From: Teichococcus aestuarii
GTDB lineage: Bacteria > Pseudomonadota > Alphaproteobacteria > Acetobacterales > Acetobacteraceae
Direction of reading: 5' to 3'
Assembly: GCF_003116135.1 (NCBI RefSeq)
Contig: NZ_PDOA01000001.1
Coordinates: forward strand, 62,001-126,000
DNA length: 64,000 bases
Positions 41,316-50,768 of the stretch are shown here, piece by piece; the stretch's first letter is position 1, and the number at the start of each line of letters is the position of its first letter. The notes beneath the pieces are model-generated. The model did not search any database, was not told where the DNA came from, and was given only the letters and a program-made list of their open reading frames with translations. Position numbers and translations under genes: made by a program.

Positions 41316-42623
41316 TCAGGCCCGGCTGTCGAGCGGCGTGACGTCGCGCTGCGTGGCGCCAGTGTAGATCTGGCGCGGGCGGCCGATGCGCTGGCCCGGC
41401 TCCTCGATCATCTCCTTCCACTGGCTCACCCAGCCCACGGTGCGCGCCACGGCGAAGAGCACGGTGAACATGTGGGTCGGGATGCCCATCGCCTTCAGGA
41501 TGATGCCCGAATAGAAGTCGACATTCGGGTAGAGCTTGCGGGAGACGAAATACTCGTCCGACAGCGCGATGCGCTCCAGCTCCATGGCGAGGTCGAGCAG
41601 CGGCTCGTCCTTGATGCCGAGCTCCCTCAGCACCTCGTGGCAGGTGGCCTGCATGATCTTCGCGCGCGGGTCGAAGTTCTTGTAGACCCGGTGCCCGAAG
41701 CCCATCAGCTTCACGCCGGAGTTCTTGTCCTTCACCTTCTCGATGAAGGAGGGGATGTTCTCGACGCTGCCGATCTCGTCCAGCATCTTGAGCACCGCCT
41801 CGTTGGCGCCGCCATGGGCGGGGCCCCACAGCGCGGCGATGCCGGCGGCGATGCAGGCGAAGGGGTTGGCGCCCGTCGAGCCGGCCAAGCGCACCGTGGA
41901 GGTGGAGGCGTTCTGCTCATGGTCGGCGTGCAGGACCAGGATGCGGTCCATGGCGCGGGAGAGGATGGGGTTCGGCTTCCACTCCTCGGCCGGCACCGCG
42001 TTCAGCATGTAGAGGAAGTTCTCGGCATAGCTGAGGTCGTTGCGCGGGTACACGAAGGGCTGGCCGATCGAGTACTTGTACGCCCAGGCGGCGATGGTCG
42101 GCACCTTGGCGATCAGGCGGTAGGCCGCGATCTCGCGCTGCTTGGCGTCCGAGATGTCGAGGCTGTCGTGGTAGAAGGCGGAGAGCGCGCCGACCACGCC
42201 GCACAGGATGGCCATCGGGTGCGCATCGCGGCGGAAGCCGTTGAAGAAGGTGCGCAGCTGCTCGTGCAGCATGGTGTGCAGCGTCACGCCGCGGTCGAAC
42301 TTCGCCAGCTGCTCCTTGGTCGGCAGCTCGCCGTAGAGCAGCAGGTAGGAGACCTCGAGGAAGTTCGACTTCTCGGCCAGCTGCTCGATCGGGTAGCCGC
42401 GGTAGAGCAGGACGCCCTGGTCGCCGTCGATATAGGTGATGGCGCTCTCGCAGGCCGCCGTGCCACCATAGCCGGGGTCGAAGGTGAAGACGCCGAGCTC
42501 GCTGTACAGCTTGCGGATGTCGAACACGTCCGGCCCGATCGAGCCCTGGATCAGCGGCAGTGTGGCGGATTTGTTGGATCCGTCGAGCGTGACGGTGACG
42601 GACCCTTTGGCCGTGCTGCTCAT
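41316..42623 (-). CDS. gltA: Citrate synthase
   Basis: 435 residues, the long Gram-negative type with the extra N-terminal beta domain. Catalytic residues are His in [14 protein letters not shown], His in [15 protein letters not shown] and Asp in NVDFYSGI. Catalyses acetyl-CoA plus oxaloacetate to citrate, entry to the TCA cycle. An AAGAGGA ribosome-binding site precedes the ATG. The other citrate-synthase family member (442-1578) is the PrpC type, so both pathways are represented. No neighbouring TCA gene. The long form is often hexameric and NADH-inhibited; that is family knowledge. Confidence 0.95.
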   Translation of the reverse strand: MSSTAKGSVTVTLDGSNKSATLPLIQGSIGPDVFDIRKLYSELGVFTFDPGYGGTAACESAITYIDGDQGVLLYRGYPIEQLAEKSNFLEVSYLLLYGELPTKEQLAKFDRGVTLHTMLHEQLRTFFNGFRRDAHPMAILCGVVGALSAFYHDSLDISDAKQREIAAYRLIAKVPTIAAWAYKYSIGQPFVYPRNDLSYAENFLYMLNAVPAEEWKPNPILSRAMDRILVLHADHEQNASTSTVRLAGSTGANPFACIAAGIAALWGPAHGGANEAVLKMLDEIGSVENIPSFIEKVKDKNSGVKLMGFGHRVYKNFDPRAKIMQATCHEVLRELGIKDEPLLDLAMELERIALSDEYFVSRKLYPNVDFYSGIILKAMGIPTHMFTVLFAVARTVGWVSQWKEMIEEPGQRIGRPRQIYTGATQRDVTPLDSRA

Positions 42624-42777
42624 GGCGTCGTCCTCTTATCGGGGGGGCGGCGCCAGTCGGGCCGGCGCCGTCTATGATGCAGCGCAAGATTAGGCGTCGC
42701 CCCGCGGACTTGTCCATCCGGGGGGTGCATGGCTGGTGCCGCGAGGGCAGGATGGAACCCGGGTGGCGAAGGGCCGT

Positions 42778-43341
42778 TCAGGGGCGCGCGCGCCAGCTTT
42801 CCGGCGCGCCGGCGGGGTGGGACCAGAGGCCCCGCCCGGCGCTCCGCGCCGCGGCCTCGGCGGCCTGCAGGCCGGCCGCGCCGCTTTCGGCCAGCGCCCA
42901 GCCGGCGGCCACCAGGGCGGTGTTGGTCTCCACTCCGCCCGCCTCGCACACGCCGAGCGCCCGGCCGAAGCGGTCCCGCCCGCGCACGCGGCAGGCGATG
43001 TCGCTGCGCTGCACCAGCCGCGCCAGCGCCTCGGCCGCGGCGCCGCCGCAATCGAAGCCGACGCCGCCGGGCGTGGTGCAGGTCTGCCCGCGCGGGGGGG
43101 AGATCAGCCCGGCCAGGCGCAGCGTGCGCTCGCCCAGGCGCAGCGTGTCGCCATCCACCACCCGCACGCTGTCGGCGCTGGCCACCCAGTCCTGCTCGCG
43201 CGGGGCGGAGCCGAAGAGGTTGGCGGGAAGGCCGAGCCCGGCCATCGCCAGGGCCAGCATGGCCAGGCTGGAGCCGAGCGCGAAACCGCGCCAGCGGCGC
43301 GGTGCGGGGGCGGGGCGGAAGATGCGGCGACGGGTCAACAC
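42778..43341 (-). CDS. Thermonuclease-like protein with degraded active site
   Basis: 187 residues from GTG 43341 (TTG 43338 is an alternative). An N-terminal membrane/signal helix (GFALGSSLAMLALAMAGLGL) precedes an SNase-like OB domain: RVVDGDTLRLGERTLRLAGL and GRDRFGRALGVCEAGG. The Asp of DGDT and both structural Arg are kept, but the canonical DTPE (metal Asp and catalytic Glu) reads ISPP here, so hydrolysis by the classical mechanism is unlikely. It may be a binding protein. It lies 62 bases downstream of the CHAD gene on the same strand. Function unknown. Confidence 0.65.
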   Translation of the reverse strand: MLTRRRIFRPAPAPRRWRGFALGSSLAMLALAMAGLGLPANLFGSAPREQDWVASADSVRVVDGDTLRLGERTLRLAGLISPPRGQTCTTPGGVGFDCGGAAAEALARLVQRSDIACRVRGRDRFGRALGVCEAGGVETNTALVAAGWALAESGAAGLQAAEAAARSAGRGLWSHPAGAPESWRARP

Positions 43342-43403
43342 GCCGCAAAGCGTTAACCCAGCCGGGCGGGGAGATTCAAGCGCCGGTTGAAGACTCCCGG
43401 CGC

Positions 43404-44897
43404 TCAGCCATCGTCCCAGAAGGGTTCGGCCCGCAGGAAGCGGCGCCAGGCGCGCAGAGCGGCGGGCCGGGTGTCGCGCCCCGCCGAGAGCGCCCAGCCT
43501 TCCGCCAGGCCGATCGCCCAGCCCGGCGCGCCCGTGCCCTTGCCCCCCTGCAGGCTGGCCACCAGGGCGCGGGCCGCCACCGTGTCGTTGGAAAGCCCCA
43601 GCGCCTCCTGCAACGCGCCGATCCGCCGGAGGAAGCGCCGCGCCGGCTTGCCGGGCCAGAGCGGCGCGAACAGCTCCGCCACGTAGCGCAGCCTCTTGGC
43701 CTCCAGCCGCAGCTCGTGCAGGGCGTGGTCGTCCAGCGACTCGATCTCCCGCCCGCCCTTGAGCAGCTTGCGGCGGCGGCGCGCCAGCAGCCCGGCCGCC
43801 TGGGCGCGCAGCGGCGCCTCCGCCGCGGCGCCGTCCGGCGCCCCCCAGTCCCGCGTCGCCGCGAGGCGCACCGCCTGCCAGGCCAGGGTGTGGAAGGCCG
43901 GGCCCTCCAGGGTGGCGCGCAGCCGCGCATAGGCCTCCAGCCGGCGCTGCCCCGCCGCGCGCAGCAATTGCGCCCAGCGCCGGTCCGGCCCCAGCACCGT
44001 GGCCAGCTCGGCCCCCAGCCCGCCCAGGAACACGTCCCATTCGCGCGCCTCGCCCAGCCCCCGCGCCAGGTCCCGCAGCCCGGCATCGAGCGCGCGCAGG
44101 GCCGGCCCGTCCCGCATCGGGCGGAAGGCCTTCAGGCAGGAACGCAGCCGGCGGGCGGCGACGCGGAGCTGGTGCACCGCCTCCGGCCCGGCCTCCGGGC
44201 GGGCCAGCGGCGCCTGCGCCAGCAGCACATTCGTCAGGTGGGCGATGGCCAGCGCCAGCGCGTCGTCCGGCGTCGTGGCGCCGCCGAGGTCGGGCGCGCC
44301 CTTGCGGCGCGGGCGGGGCGGGGTGCCGCGGGCCAGGGCCAGCGCCAGCTCGTCCAGCCCGGCGGCGGCGGGCAGGCCGGGCAGGGCGGTGGCCAGGGCC
44401 AGCACCGCCTCCGCCGGCCCCTCCAGGGTCAGGAAGGCCACGGCCTGTTGCCGCTCGCCCGCGCGCAGCGTGCCGGTGCGCCAGCGGAGCGCGGCGCCGG
44501 CGGAATCGGGCGGCGACTGCGCCACCCGGCCCGCATAGTGCGCAACGGGCAGCAGCGCCGCCTCGCCCGCTTCCGCCGGCACCGCGTCCGCCGGGAGCAC
44601 GGTGCCCTCCGGCAGGGGCGTGCCCGGCAGGGACAGGCCGGCCATGGAGGTGCCGGAGGGCGTGGCGCCGGGCCGCGCAGCCTCATCCTCCGGCACGCGC
44701 AGCGGGCAGAGGCGGCGGCCGCCCCGCGCGCCGGAGCGCAACGCCAGCCCGGCCTTGGCCAGCGTGCCGCCGGCGCTGTCCAGCCAGTCCCAGGCCTCGG
44801 CGGTGGCGCGCGGCCGGCCGCGCGCGGCCAGGGCGGAATGCCGCCAGAGCTTCGCCGCCGCCTCGGGCGGCAGCGTCAGGTCAAGGCACAGGGTCAT
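43404..44897 (-). CDS. CYTH-CHAD domain protein (inorganic polyphosphate-linked)
   Basis: 497 residues. The N-terminal part follows a reduced CYTH-like pattern (triphosphate tunnel; MTLCLDLTLPPEAAAKLWRH) and the C-terminal CHAD domain has two conserved helical signatures, HQLRVAARRLRSCLKAFRP and ELRLEAKRLRYVAELFAP, with His and Lys/Arg that bind polyphosphate. CHAD proteins associate with polyphosphate granules. It starts 3 bases after the sixA stop on the same strand, so both are co-transcribed. The CYTH part is divergent in charged residues, so it may not hydrolyse triphosphate. Confidence 0.82.
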   Translation of the reverse strand: MTLCLDLTLPPEAAAKLWRHSALAARGRPRATAEAWDWLDSAGGTLAKAGLALRSGARGGRRLCPLRVPEDEAARPGATPSGTSMAGLSLPGTPLPEGTVLPADAVPAEAGEAALLPVAHYAGRVAQSPPDSAGAALRWRTGTLRAGERQQAVAFLTLEGPAEAVLALATALPGLPAAAGLDELALALARGTPPRPRRKGAPDLGGATTPDDALALAIAHLTNVLLAQAPLARPEAGPEAVHQLRVAARRLRSCLKAFRPMRDGPALRALDAGLRDLARGLGEAREWDVFLGGLGAELATVLGPDRRWAQLLRAAGQRRLEAYARLRATLEGPAFHTLAWQAVRLAATRDWGAPDGAAAEAPLRAQAAGLLARRRRKLLKGGREIESLDDHALHELRLEAKRLRYVAELFAPLWPGKPARRFLRRIGALQEALGLSNDTVAARALVASLQGGKGTGAPGWAIGLAEGWALSAGRDTRPAALRAWRRFLRAEPFWDDG

Positions 44898-44900
44898 CGT

Positions 44901-45434
44901 TCAGACGGCCATTTCCGGCAGGTCGTTCGGAGCCACGAAGCGTACCAGCCGGCCGCCGCCCGCCTCCAGCAGCCGCCAGGGCGCGGCGATGGCGAACTCG
45001 GCCAGCGCGCCCGTGGGGTAGCCATCGGCCAGGCGCTGCGTGCCGGGCGCCTTGCCGGCCATGCCCGCCGGCCCCGCCAGCGCCAGGGCGAGGTCGTGCA
45101 GGCCCGGGTTGTGGCCGATCAGCAGCAGGCTGCGGGCCGTCTCCGGTGCCTCGCGCAGCGTCTCCAACAGGCGCTGCCAGGGGGCCAGGTAGAGGTCGTC
45201 CATCGGCTCCACCATCGGGCTGTCCGGCAGCGGGGCCAGCGCCTCCAGCGTCTGCAGGGTGCGCCGGGCGGAGGAGACCAGCACGATGTCCGGCGACAGG
45301 CCGAGGCCGTGCATCACCCCCGCCATGGCGACGGCGGCGCGTTTCCCGCGCGCATTGAGCGGGCGGGCGTGATCCGGCAGGCTGGGATCGTCCCAGGAGG
45401 ATTTCGCGTGCCGTAGCAGGAGCAATTGCCGCAT
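44901..45434 (-). CDS. sixA: SixA-type histidine phosphatase
   Basis: 177 residues. The phosphoglycerate-mutase fold signature LLLRHAKSSWDDPSLPDHAR carries the catalytic His, LIGHNPGLHDLALALAG the second His, and SSARRTLQTLEAL the Arg-rich phosphate site. SixA removes phosphate from histidine phosphotransfer domains (PTS-Ntr/ArcB) in characterised bacteria. First gene of a pair with the CYTH-CHAD gene. Start at ATG 45434 gives the standard MRQLLLLRHAK. It diverges from the SDR gene over 144 bases. Confidence 0.85.
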   Translation of the reverse strand: MRQLLLLRHAKSSWDDPSLPDHARPLNARGKRAAVAMAGVMHGLGLSPDIVLVSSARRTLQTLEALAPLPDSPMVEPMDDLYLAPWQRLLETLREAPETARSLLLIGHNPGLHDLALALAGPAGMAGKAPGTQRLADGYPTGALAEFAIAAPWRLLEAGGGRLVRFVAPNDLPEMAV

Positions 45435-45578
45435 GTTCGGCAGTTTGGCACGCGGCGCGGCATCTGTCGCGGGGGAGGGCGCGCGGCAGGGGGCGCAGGG
45501 GCGTGGCCGGCGCGGGGTTCCGCTTCGCGGCGGGCCGCCCATCTGGCAGAAGGCGCAACAGAGACCGAGGAGATGCGG

Positions 45579-46316
45579 ATGGCCGAGCGGATCGTGGTGA
45601 TCGGTGCCACCGGGGGGGTGGGCGGTGCCCTGGCGCGGCGCCTTGCGGCACGGGGCGACGAGCCCTTCCTCATCGCCCGCGACGCCGCGCGGCTGGCGGC
45701 GCTGGCCGGCGAGCTGGGCGCCCCCCATGCCGCCGCCGACGCCACCGACCCGGAGGCGCTGGCCGCCGCCATCGGCGCGGCCGGGCCGCGCCTCGGCGGG
45801 CTGGCCTACTGCGTCGGCTCGATCCCGCTGAAGCCGCTGAAGCGGCTGACGGCGGCCGACTTCCTGGAAGCCTTCCGGCTGAACGCGATGGGCGCCGCGC
45901 TGGCGGTCCAGGCCGCGCAGCCTGCGCTGGCGGCGGGCGGCGAGGGGATGGGTGGCGCGGGGGTGGTGCTGTTCTCCTCCATCGCGGCGCGGGCGGGCTT
46001 CCCCAACCATGCCGCCATTGCCGCCGCCAAGGGCGCCGTGGAGGGGCTGGTGGTGGCGCTGGGCGCCGAGCTGGCGCCCGCCATCCGCGTCAACGCCATC
46101 GCGCCCAGCCTGATGCGCACCGAGATGGCCGCGCCCCTCACCGCCAACGCGCAGATGGCCGAGGCGATCGCGAAGCTCCACCCGGTGCCCCGACTCGGCA
46201 CGCCGGAGGATGCGGCGGCGCTGGCCGCCTTCCTGCTCTCGCCCGAGGCGGGCTGGATCAGCGGCCAGGTCATCGGCGCCGATGGCGGGCGCGCCACGCT
46301 GCGGAGCAAGGGCTGA
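45579..46316 (+). CDS. SDR-family protein with Tyr replaced in the active site
   Basis: 245 residues, SDR fold with the dinucleotide loop [15 protein letters not shown]. The Ser of SSIAARAG is present, and the Lys is in [10 protein letters not shown], but the position of the catalytic Tyr (YxxxK) is Ile. The C-terminus [11 protein letters not shown] is normal. Loss of Tyr suggests a different chemistry or a structural role. GAGGAG lies 6 bases before the second ATG (45579); the ATG at 45573 is less suitable. It ends with a TGATG overlap with the DUF6134-type gene. Confidence 0.75.
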   Translation: MAERIVVIGATGGVGGALARRLAARGDEPFLIARDAARLAALAGELGAPHAAADATDPEALAAAIGAAGPRLGGLAYCVGSIPLKPLKRLTAADFLEAFRLNAMGAALAVQAAQPALAAGGEGMGGAGVVLFSSIAARAGFPNHAAIAAAKGAVEGLVVALGAELAPAIRVNAIAPSLMRTEMAAPLTANAQMAEAIAKLHPVPRLGTPEDAAALAAFLLSPEAGWISGQVIGADGGRATLRSKG

Positions 46317-46915
46317 TGCGCCGCCGCGCCCTGCTCGCCGCGCCGCTGCTGCCGGCCCTGCTGCTGGCCGCGCCGCCCGCGGGGGCGATGCCGGCCGGCG
46401 GCTACCGCTTCCGCGTGCTGCGGGAGGGGCGGGAGATCGGCACCCACAGCGTGCGGATGGAGCCGGGCGGGGTGACGCGCACCGTGGTGGCGCTGGAGGT
46501 GAAGCTGCTGTCCTTCACCGTGTTCCGCTACCACCACGACTATGCCGAGCGCTGGGAGGGCGGGCGGCTGGTGGGCTTCGCCTCGCGCCTGGAGAAGGAC
46601 GGCAAGGTGCAGCTGCTGGATCTGCGGTCCGGCGCCGAGGGGCTGCGCGGCACCGGGCCCGAGGGGGCCGTCGCCCTGCCCGCCACGGCGGCACCGCTTT
46701 CCTGGTGGGCGCCGGAGCACCTCGACCGCCCGCTCTTCGACGCCGGCAGCGGCCTGCTGCTGACCGAGCCGCCCTTGCGGGACCGGGCGGACGGGATGAC
46801 CCGCTGGCGCTGGCCGGCCCGCGACATGGTGGCGCTCTACGACGCCGCCGGCCGCTGGGTGGGCTTCACCATGCGCGGCGACGATGGCAGCGCCGTGCGC
46901 TACGAGCCCGCCTGA
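46316..46915 (+). CDS. Exported DUF6134-type protein
   Basis: 199 residues. A signal peptide ([24 protein letters not shown], split as [11 protein letters not shown] plus [12 protein letters not shown]) precedes a beta-rich domain beginning [20 protein letters not shown]. The family is known to me only as DUF6134, periplasmic proteins of unknown role that often follow SDRs or SRPBCC genes. The start codon shares one base with the SDR stop (TGATG), showing coupling. No lipobox. The C-terminal strand-rich part has [16 protein letters not shown]. Confidence 0.7.
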   Translation: MRRRALLAAPLLPALLLAAPPAGAMPAGGYRFRVLREGREIGTHSVRMEPGGVTRTVVALEVKLLSFTVFRYHHDYAERWEGGRLVGFASRLEKDGKVQLLDLRSGAEGLRGTGPEGAVALPATAAPLSWWAPEHLDRPLFDAGSGLLLTEPPLRDRADGMTRWRWPARDMVALYDAAGRWVGFTMRGDDGSAVRYEPA

Positions 46916-47016
46916 GGCGGCCTCGCGCCGCACATGCCTCGGCGACACAGCATTCACCATTGCTTCACCTCGTGCCGCACAAGAGGAATGAGCCGCCAGG
47001 ACAAGGAAGCTCCACC

Positions 47017-49083
47017 TTGCGTATCCGCACCTTCTTTCTTGTCTGCTTCTGCGGCGTGGCCGTGACGGGCGGCATCACCTCCCTCTGGCAGTCCGCCGAT
47101 GCGTGGGACGACTGGAGCCGGGCCAGCCGGGCGGGGCTGGCGACCCGCGCGGTCAGCGACGCGCAGCGCGCGCAGACGGCGGTAGCCGTGGAGGTCGGCG
47201 CCTACAGCCCGCTGCTGCGCAGCCCGGCCCCGGACATCGCCAGCTCACAGCGCGCCGCGCCGGAAACGGACCGGCTGCTGCGCCAGGCGGTGGAGAGCGT
47301 CGCCGCCGCCGGGCTCGACGCCGCCCCGGTGCGGGACCTCCTTGCCCGCGTGGCGGAGATGCGCGACCGCGGCCTGGCCGAGATGCGCCGGCCCCTGGCG
47401 GAGCGCGATGCCGCGATGCCCACCGCCGCCCAGCAGCTCCGCAACAGCGGCGTGGAGACCATGGCGCGGCTGGCAGCGGCGGCCTCCCGCCAGGTGGTGG
47501 AGATGGCGCCGGATGCCGGGCTGGTGCTGGAGGTGGCCAATGCCGTGATGGAGGCCCGCGATTTCGCCGGGCGGCGCAACACCGCCATCTCCTCCTGGGT
47601 TCTCGGCCAGCCGGTGACGGCGGCCGGAATGGACGCCGCCCTGCAGCAGACCGGACGCGTGGAGCAGGCCTGGCAGACGGCGCAGCGCCTGATCGCCGCT
47701 CTGCCGAGCAACCCGGCGCTTCAGGCGGCGCTGGAGGAGCAGCGCCGTGTCTTCCAGGGAGAGAGCGAGCCGCGCTGGCGCCAGCACCTCGAACGCGCCT
47801 GGCAGGCCCTGCAGGGGCGCCCTGTCATCTGGCCCATGCCGGCGGAGGAGTACCGGCCCTGGTCGATCGTGGCCCAGGCGCGGATGCTGTCGCTGCGCGA
47901 CGCGGCGCTCGACGGCGCGATGGCGCTGGTGGAGGCGGGCGCCGCCAGGGCCCGGCTGCGCCTCGCCGCGGCCCTTGGCCTGGCCATGCTGGCCGCCGCC
48001 ATGGCCGGGATCTCGGTGCTGCTGCTGCTGCGCCGGGTGGTGCTGCCGCTGCAGGCGCTCACCCAGCTGGTCACGCGCATCGCCGGCGGCGAGCTGAGCC
48101 TGGTCGTCCCCGGCCGTGACCGCCGGGACGAGCTTGGCAGCATGGCCTCGGCCATCGAGACGCTGCGCGCCAACTCGGCCGAGCGCCAGGCGATGGCGGC
48201 GGCGCAGCAGGAGGAGCAGCGCCAGCAGCTCGCCCGCGCCGAGCGGGTGGACACGCTGCTGCGCCGCTTCGAGGGGGAGACGGCGGAGGTGCTGCGCACC
48301 CTGGCGGCCTCGGCGGCGCGCATGGACTCGACGGCGGCGAACATGGTGGACATTGCCGCCAGCGGCAATGGCCGCGCCACGGCGGTGGCGCGTGCCTCGG
48401 AGCAGGCCAGCGGCAATGTGCAGACCGTGGCGGCGGCGGCGGAAGAGCTGACCGCCAGCATTGCCGAGGTGGCGCGCCAGGTGCGCGCCGGCGCCGCCCG
48501 CGCCCAGGCCGCGGCCGAGGCGGCGGCGAACACCGACCGCACGGTGCGCGGCCTCTCCGAGGCGGCAAGCCGGATCGGCGACGTGGTGCAGCTCATCAGC
48601 GGCATCGCCGGCCAGACCAACCTGCTGGCGTTGAACGCCACGATCGAGGCGGCGCGGGCCGGGGAGAGCGGCAAGGGCTTCGCCGTGGTCGCCGGGGAGG
48701 TGAAGAACCTGGCCAGCCAGACCGCCCGGGCGACCGAGGAGATCGGCCAGCAGATCGCCGCCATGCAGGCCGAGACGGGCCGGACGGTGCAGGCGATTGC
48801 CGAGATCGGGCGGATGATCCGCGAACTGAACGATGCGACCGGCGCCGTGGCGGAGGCGGCCCAGCAGCAGGCGGAGGCGACACAGGAGATCGGCCGCGCC
48901 GTGGCCGAGGCGGCCTCCGGCACGCAGGAGGCCTCGCACCACGCCGCCGGCGTCAGCGAGGATGCCGCGCGCACCGGTGCCGCCGCCGAGGAGGTGCGCG
49001 GCGCGGCCGGCGACCTCGCCCAGCAGTCCGGCGGGTTGCGCGTCCAGATGGACGGCTTCCTCTCCGCCTTGCGCGCCGCCTGA
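47017..49083 (+). CDS. Methyl-accepting chemotaxis protein with TTG start
   Basis: 688 residues. An N-terminal TM helix ([19 protein letters not shown]) is followed by a long, mostly helical periplasmic sensor of about 280 residues, a second TM helix ([23 protein letters not shown]), a HAMP domain ([20 protein letters not shown]) and the cytoplasmic signalling hairpin with [19 protein letters not shown] and [16 protein letters not shown]. No C-terminal CheR pentapeptide. The start is TTG 47017: AAGGAAG stands 7 bases upstream, and no upstream ATG fits. Sensory input unknown. A 7-bp hairpin GCGGCGG / CCGCCGC follows at 49085-49103. Confidence 0.88.
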   Translation: MRIRTFFLVCFCGVAVTGGITSLWQSADAWDDWSRASRAGLATRAVSDAQRAQTAVAVEVGAYSPLLRSPAPDIASSQRAAPETDRLLRQAVESVAAAGLDAAPVRDLLARVAEMRDRGLAEMRRPLAERDAAMPTAAQQLRNSGVETMARLAAAASRQVVEMAPDAGLVLEVANAVMEARDFAGRRNTAISSWVLGQPVTAAGMDAALQQTGRVEQAWQTAQRLIAALPSNPALQAALEEQRRVFQGESEPRWRQHLERAWQALQGRPVIWPMPAEEYRPWSIVAQARMLSLRDAALDGAMALVEAGAARARLRLAAALGLAMLAAAMAGISVLLLLRRVVLPLQALTQLVTRIAGGELSLVVPGRDRRDELGSMASAIETLRANSAERQAMAAAQQEEQRQQLARAERVDTLLRRFEGETAEVLRTLAASAARMDSTAANMVDIAASGNGRATAVARASEQASGNVQTVAAAAEELTASIAEVARQVRAGAARAQAAAEAAANTDRTVRGLSEAASRIGDVVQLISGIAGQTNLLALNATIEAARAGESGKGFAVVAGEVKNLASQTARATEEIGQQIAAMQAETGRTVQAIAEIGRMIRELNDATGAVAEAAQQQAEATQEIGRAVAEAASGTQEASHHAAGVSEDAARTGAAAEEVRGAAGDLAQQSGGLRVQMDGFLSALRAA

Positions 49084-49091
49084 GGCGGCGG

Positions 49092-50282
49092 CTACTCCGC
49101 CGCTTCCAGCCGCGAGCCGCCGGAGCGCACCACATCGCCCCGGCGTGGCGCGTGCAGCACCTCGGCCGTGATGCCGGGGATGTCCTTCACGCCGGTCAGC
49201 GCCATGCAGACATCCAGCTCCTTGCGGATGATCCGCAGCGCCTGGGCGACGCCCGCCTCGCCGCCCGCCGCCAGCCCGTAGAGCCAGGACTTGCCGATCA
49301 TGCAGCCCCTGGCGCCGAGGGCCAGCGCCTTCATCACGTCCTGGCCGGAGCGGATGCCGCCGTCGAACATCACCTCGATCCGGTCGCCCACCGCCTCGGC
49401 GATGGCGGGCAGCACGGAGATGGAGGAGGGGGCGCCGTCGAGCTGCCGCCCGCCATGGTTGGAGACGACCAGCGCATCCGCCCCCGTATCGGCGGCGATG
49501 CGGGCGTCGTCCACGTCCAGCACGCCCTTCAGGATCAGCTTGCCCGGCCAGATGGAGCGGATCCAGGCGACATCCTTCCAGGAGAGGGAGGGATCGAACT
49601 GCCCGGCGATCCAGTGCGAGAGGGTGTTGATCCCGTCCTTGGCGCCCGGCGCCTCGTTCAGGTTGCCGAAGGTCTTGCGCTTGCCGCGCAGCACTTCCAG
49701 CGCCCAGCGCGGCTTGGTCGCCACGTCGAGCATGTTGCGCACGGTGAGCTTCGGCGGCACGGCCAGGCCGTTCTTGATGTCCTGGTGCCGCTGGCCCTGG
49801 ATCTGCAGGTCCAGCGTCAGCACCAGCGCCGAACACCGGGCCGCGATGGCGCGCTCCACCAGCGAGCGGGCGAAGCCGCGGTCGCGCATCACGTAGAGCT
49901 GGAACCAGAAGGGCTTGCCCACCGCCTCCGCCACATCCTCGATCGAGCAGATCGACATGGTGGAGAGGGTGAAGGGAATGCCGAAGGCATGCGCCGCGCG
50001 GCAGCCATGGATCTCGCCATCGGCGTGGAACAGGCCGGTCAGGCCGGTGGGGGCGATGGCCACGGGCATGGCCACCGGCTCGCCCAGCATGGTGCTGGCG
50101 GTGCTGCGGTCGGAGACGTCGATCATCACCCGCTGGCGCAGCTTGAGGGCCGAGAGGTCGTCGCGGTTGGCGCGCAGCGTCGCCTCGTCATAGGAGCCGC
50201 GGTCGGCATAATCGAAGATGGCGCGCGGAATGCGCCGCCGTGCGATGCGGCGCAGGTCCTCGATGTTGGTGACGGGCGGCAT
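49092..50282 (-). CDS. lldD: FMN-dependent alpha-hydroxy acid oxidase/dehydrogenase (L-lactate dehydrogenase type)
   Basis: 396 residues. The FMN TIM-barrel family signature shows SNHGGRQLD (catalytic His and Arg) and GGIRSGQDVMKALALGARGC for the phosphate site. The family includes L-lactate dehydrogenase (LldD), glycolate oxidase and mandelate dehydrogenase; length and the N-terminal RRIPRAIFDYADRGSYDE favour a membrane-associated lactate dehydrogenase, but no lctP permease or LldR is next to it. A GGAG sequence lies upstream of the ATG. An inverted repeat at 50326-50346 could be an operator. Confidence 0.83.
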   Translation of the reverse strand: MPPVTNIEDLRRIARRRIPRAIFDYADRGSYDEATLRANRDDLSALKLRQRVMIDVSDRSTASTMLGEPVAMPVAIAPTGLTGLFHADGEIHGCRAAHAFGIPFTLSTMSICSIEDVAEAVGKPFWFQLYVMRDRGFARSLVERAIAARCSALVLTLDLQIQGQRHQDIKNGLAVPPKLTVRNMLDVATKPRWALEVLRGKRKTFGNLNEAPGAKDGINTLSHWIAGQFDPSLSWKDVAWIRSIWPGKLILKGVLDVDDARIAADTGADALVVSNHGGRQLDGAPSSISVLPAIAEAVGDRIEVMFDGGIRSGQDVMKALALGARGCMIGKSWLYGLAAGGEAGVAQALRIIRKELDVCMALTGVKDIPGITAEVLHAPRRGDVVRSGGSRLEAAE

Positions 50283-50768
50283 GGGGCTCTCCTCGATGGC
50301 GCCTGTTCCATCCGGCGCGGAGATTATGGCAAAAAGATTTTACCATACCTGCCGGATACCGACCATTCCTGATCCAATCCGGCCGCCACCCCTCGCCGCC
50401 GCCATCGCCGCCTGTCCGGGAAAGCCGATGCTGGAAGGCATCCCGTGCCCTGGCGACCGCCTGGCTCCCGAGCGCAACCTGGCCAGGGCGCCGGGTGTGT
50501 CGCGTCCATCGCCGCGGGAGGCGCGGGCGGCGCTGGAAGGGAAGGAGCCGGTGGAAGGAAACCACCCAGGGCGGCACCGCCCTGCGTGGTTCATGCACGG
50601 AATGGTGGGGACGCATGCCAGCGCCGCCCCAGCAGCCGGGGCGGCGGATGCGGCGCTGCACGAGGCCTCGCCAGGAGGATAGGCGCCTCGCCGCGGCACT
50701 CCGCAAGCGGGACCGGCACGGGCTGGCCGTGCCCTGAGCCGGCCGCCCCGCCCCCGGAGGTCGCGGTA
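50283..50768. other. Intergenic region between lldD-type and DUF2382 genes
   Basis: 486 bases without a convincing gene: frames here are low-complexity with no ribosome-binding sites. The left end carries an operator-like inverted repeat and the AT-rich promoter patch of the lldD-type gene. No terminator with a T run for the DUF2382 gene (stop at 50769) was seen. Confidence 0.55.
50326..50346 (-). promoter_or_regulatory. Operator-like inverted repeat upstream of the lldD-type gene
   Basis: ATGGCAAAA-AGA-TTTTACCAT: 9-base arms match in 8 of 9 positions, 44 bases before the ATG at 50282. The TGG...CCA symmetry recalls GntR/FadR-type operators used by LldR and PdhR. No regulator gene is adjacent. 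Confidence 0.4.

Noticed and set aside
50283-50768. Small genes in the gap upstream of the lldD-type gene
   Set aside because: Open frames on both strands lack ribosome-binding sites and recognisable domains, and overlap each other in low-complexity text.
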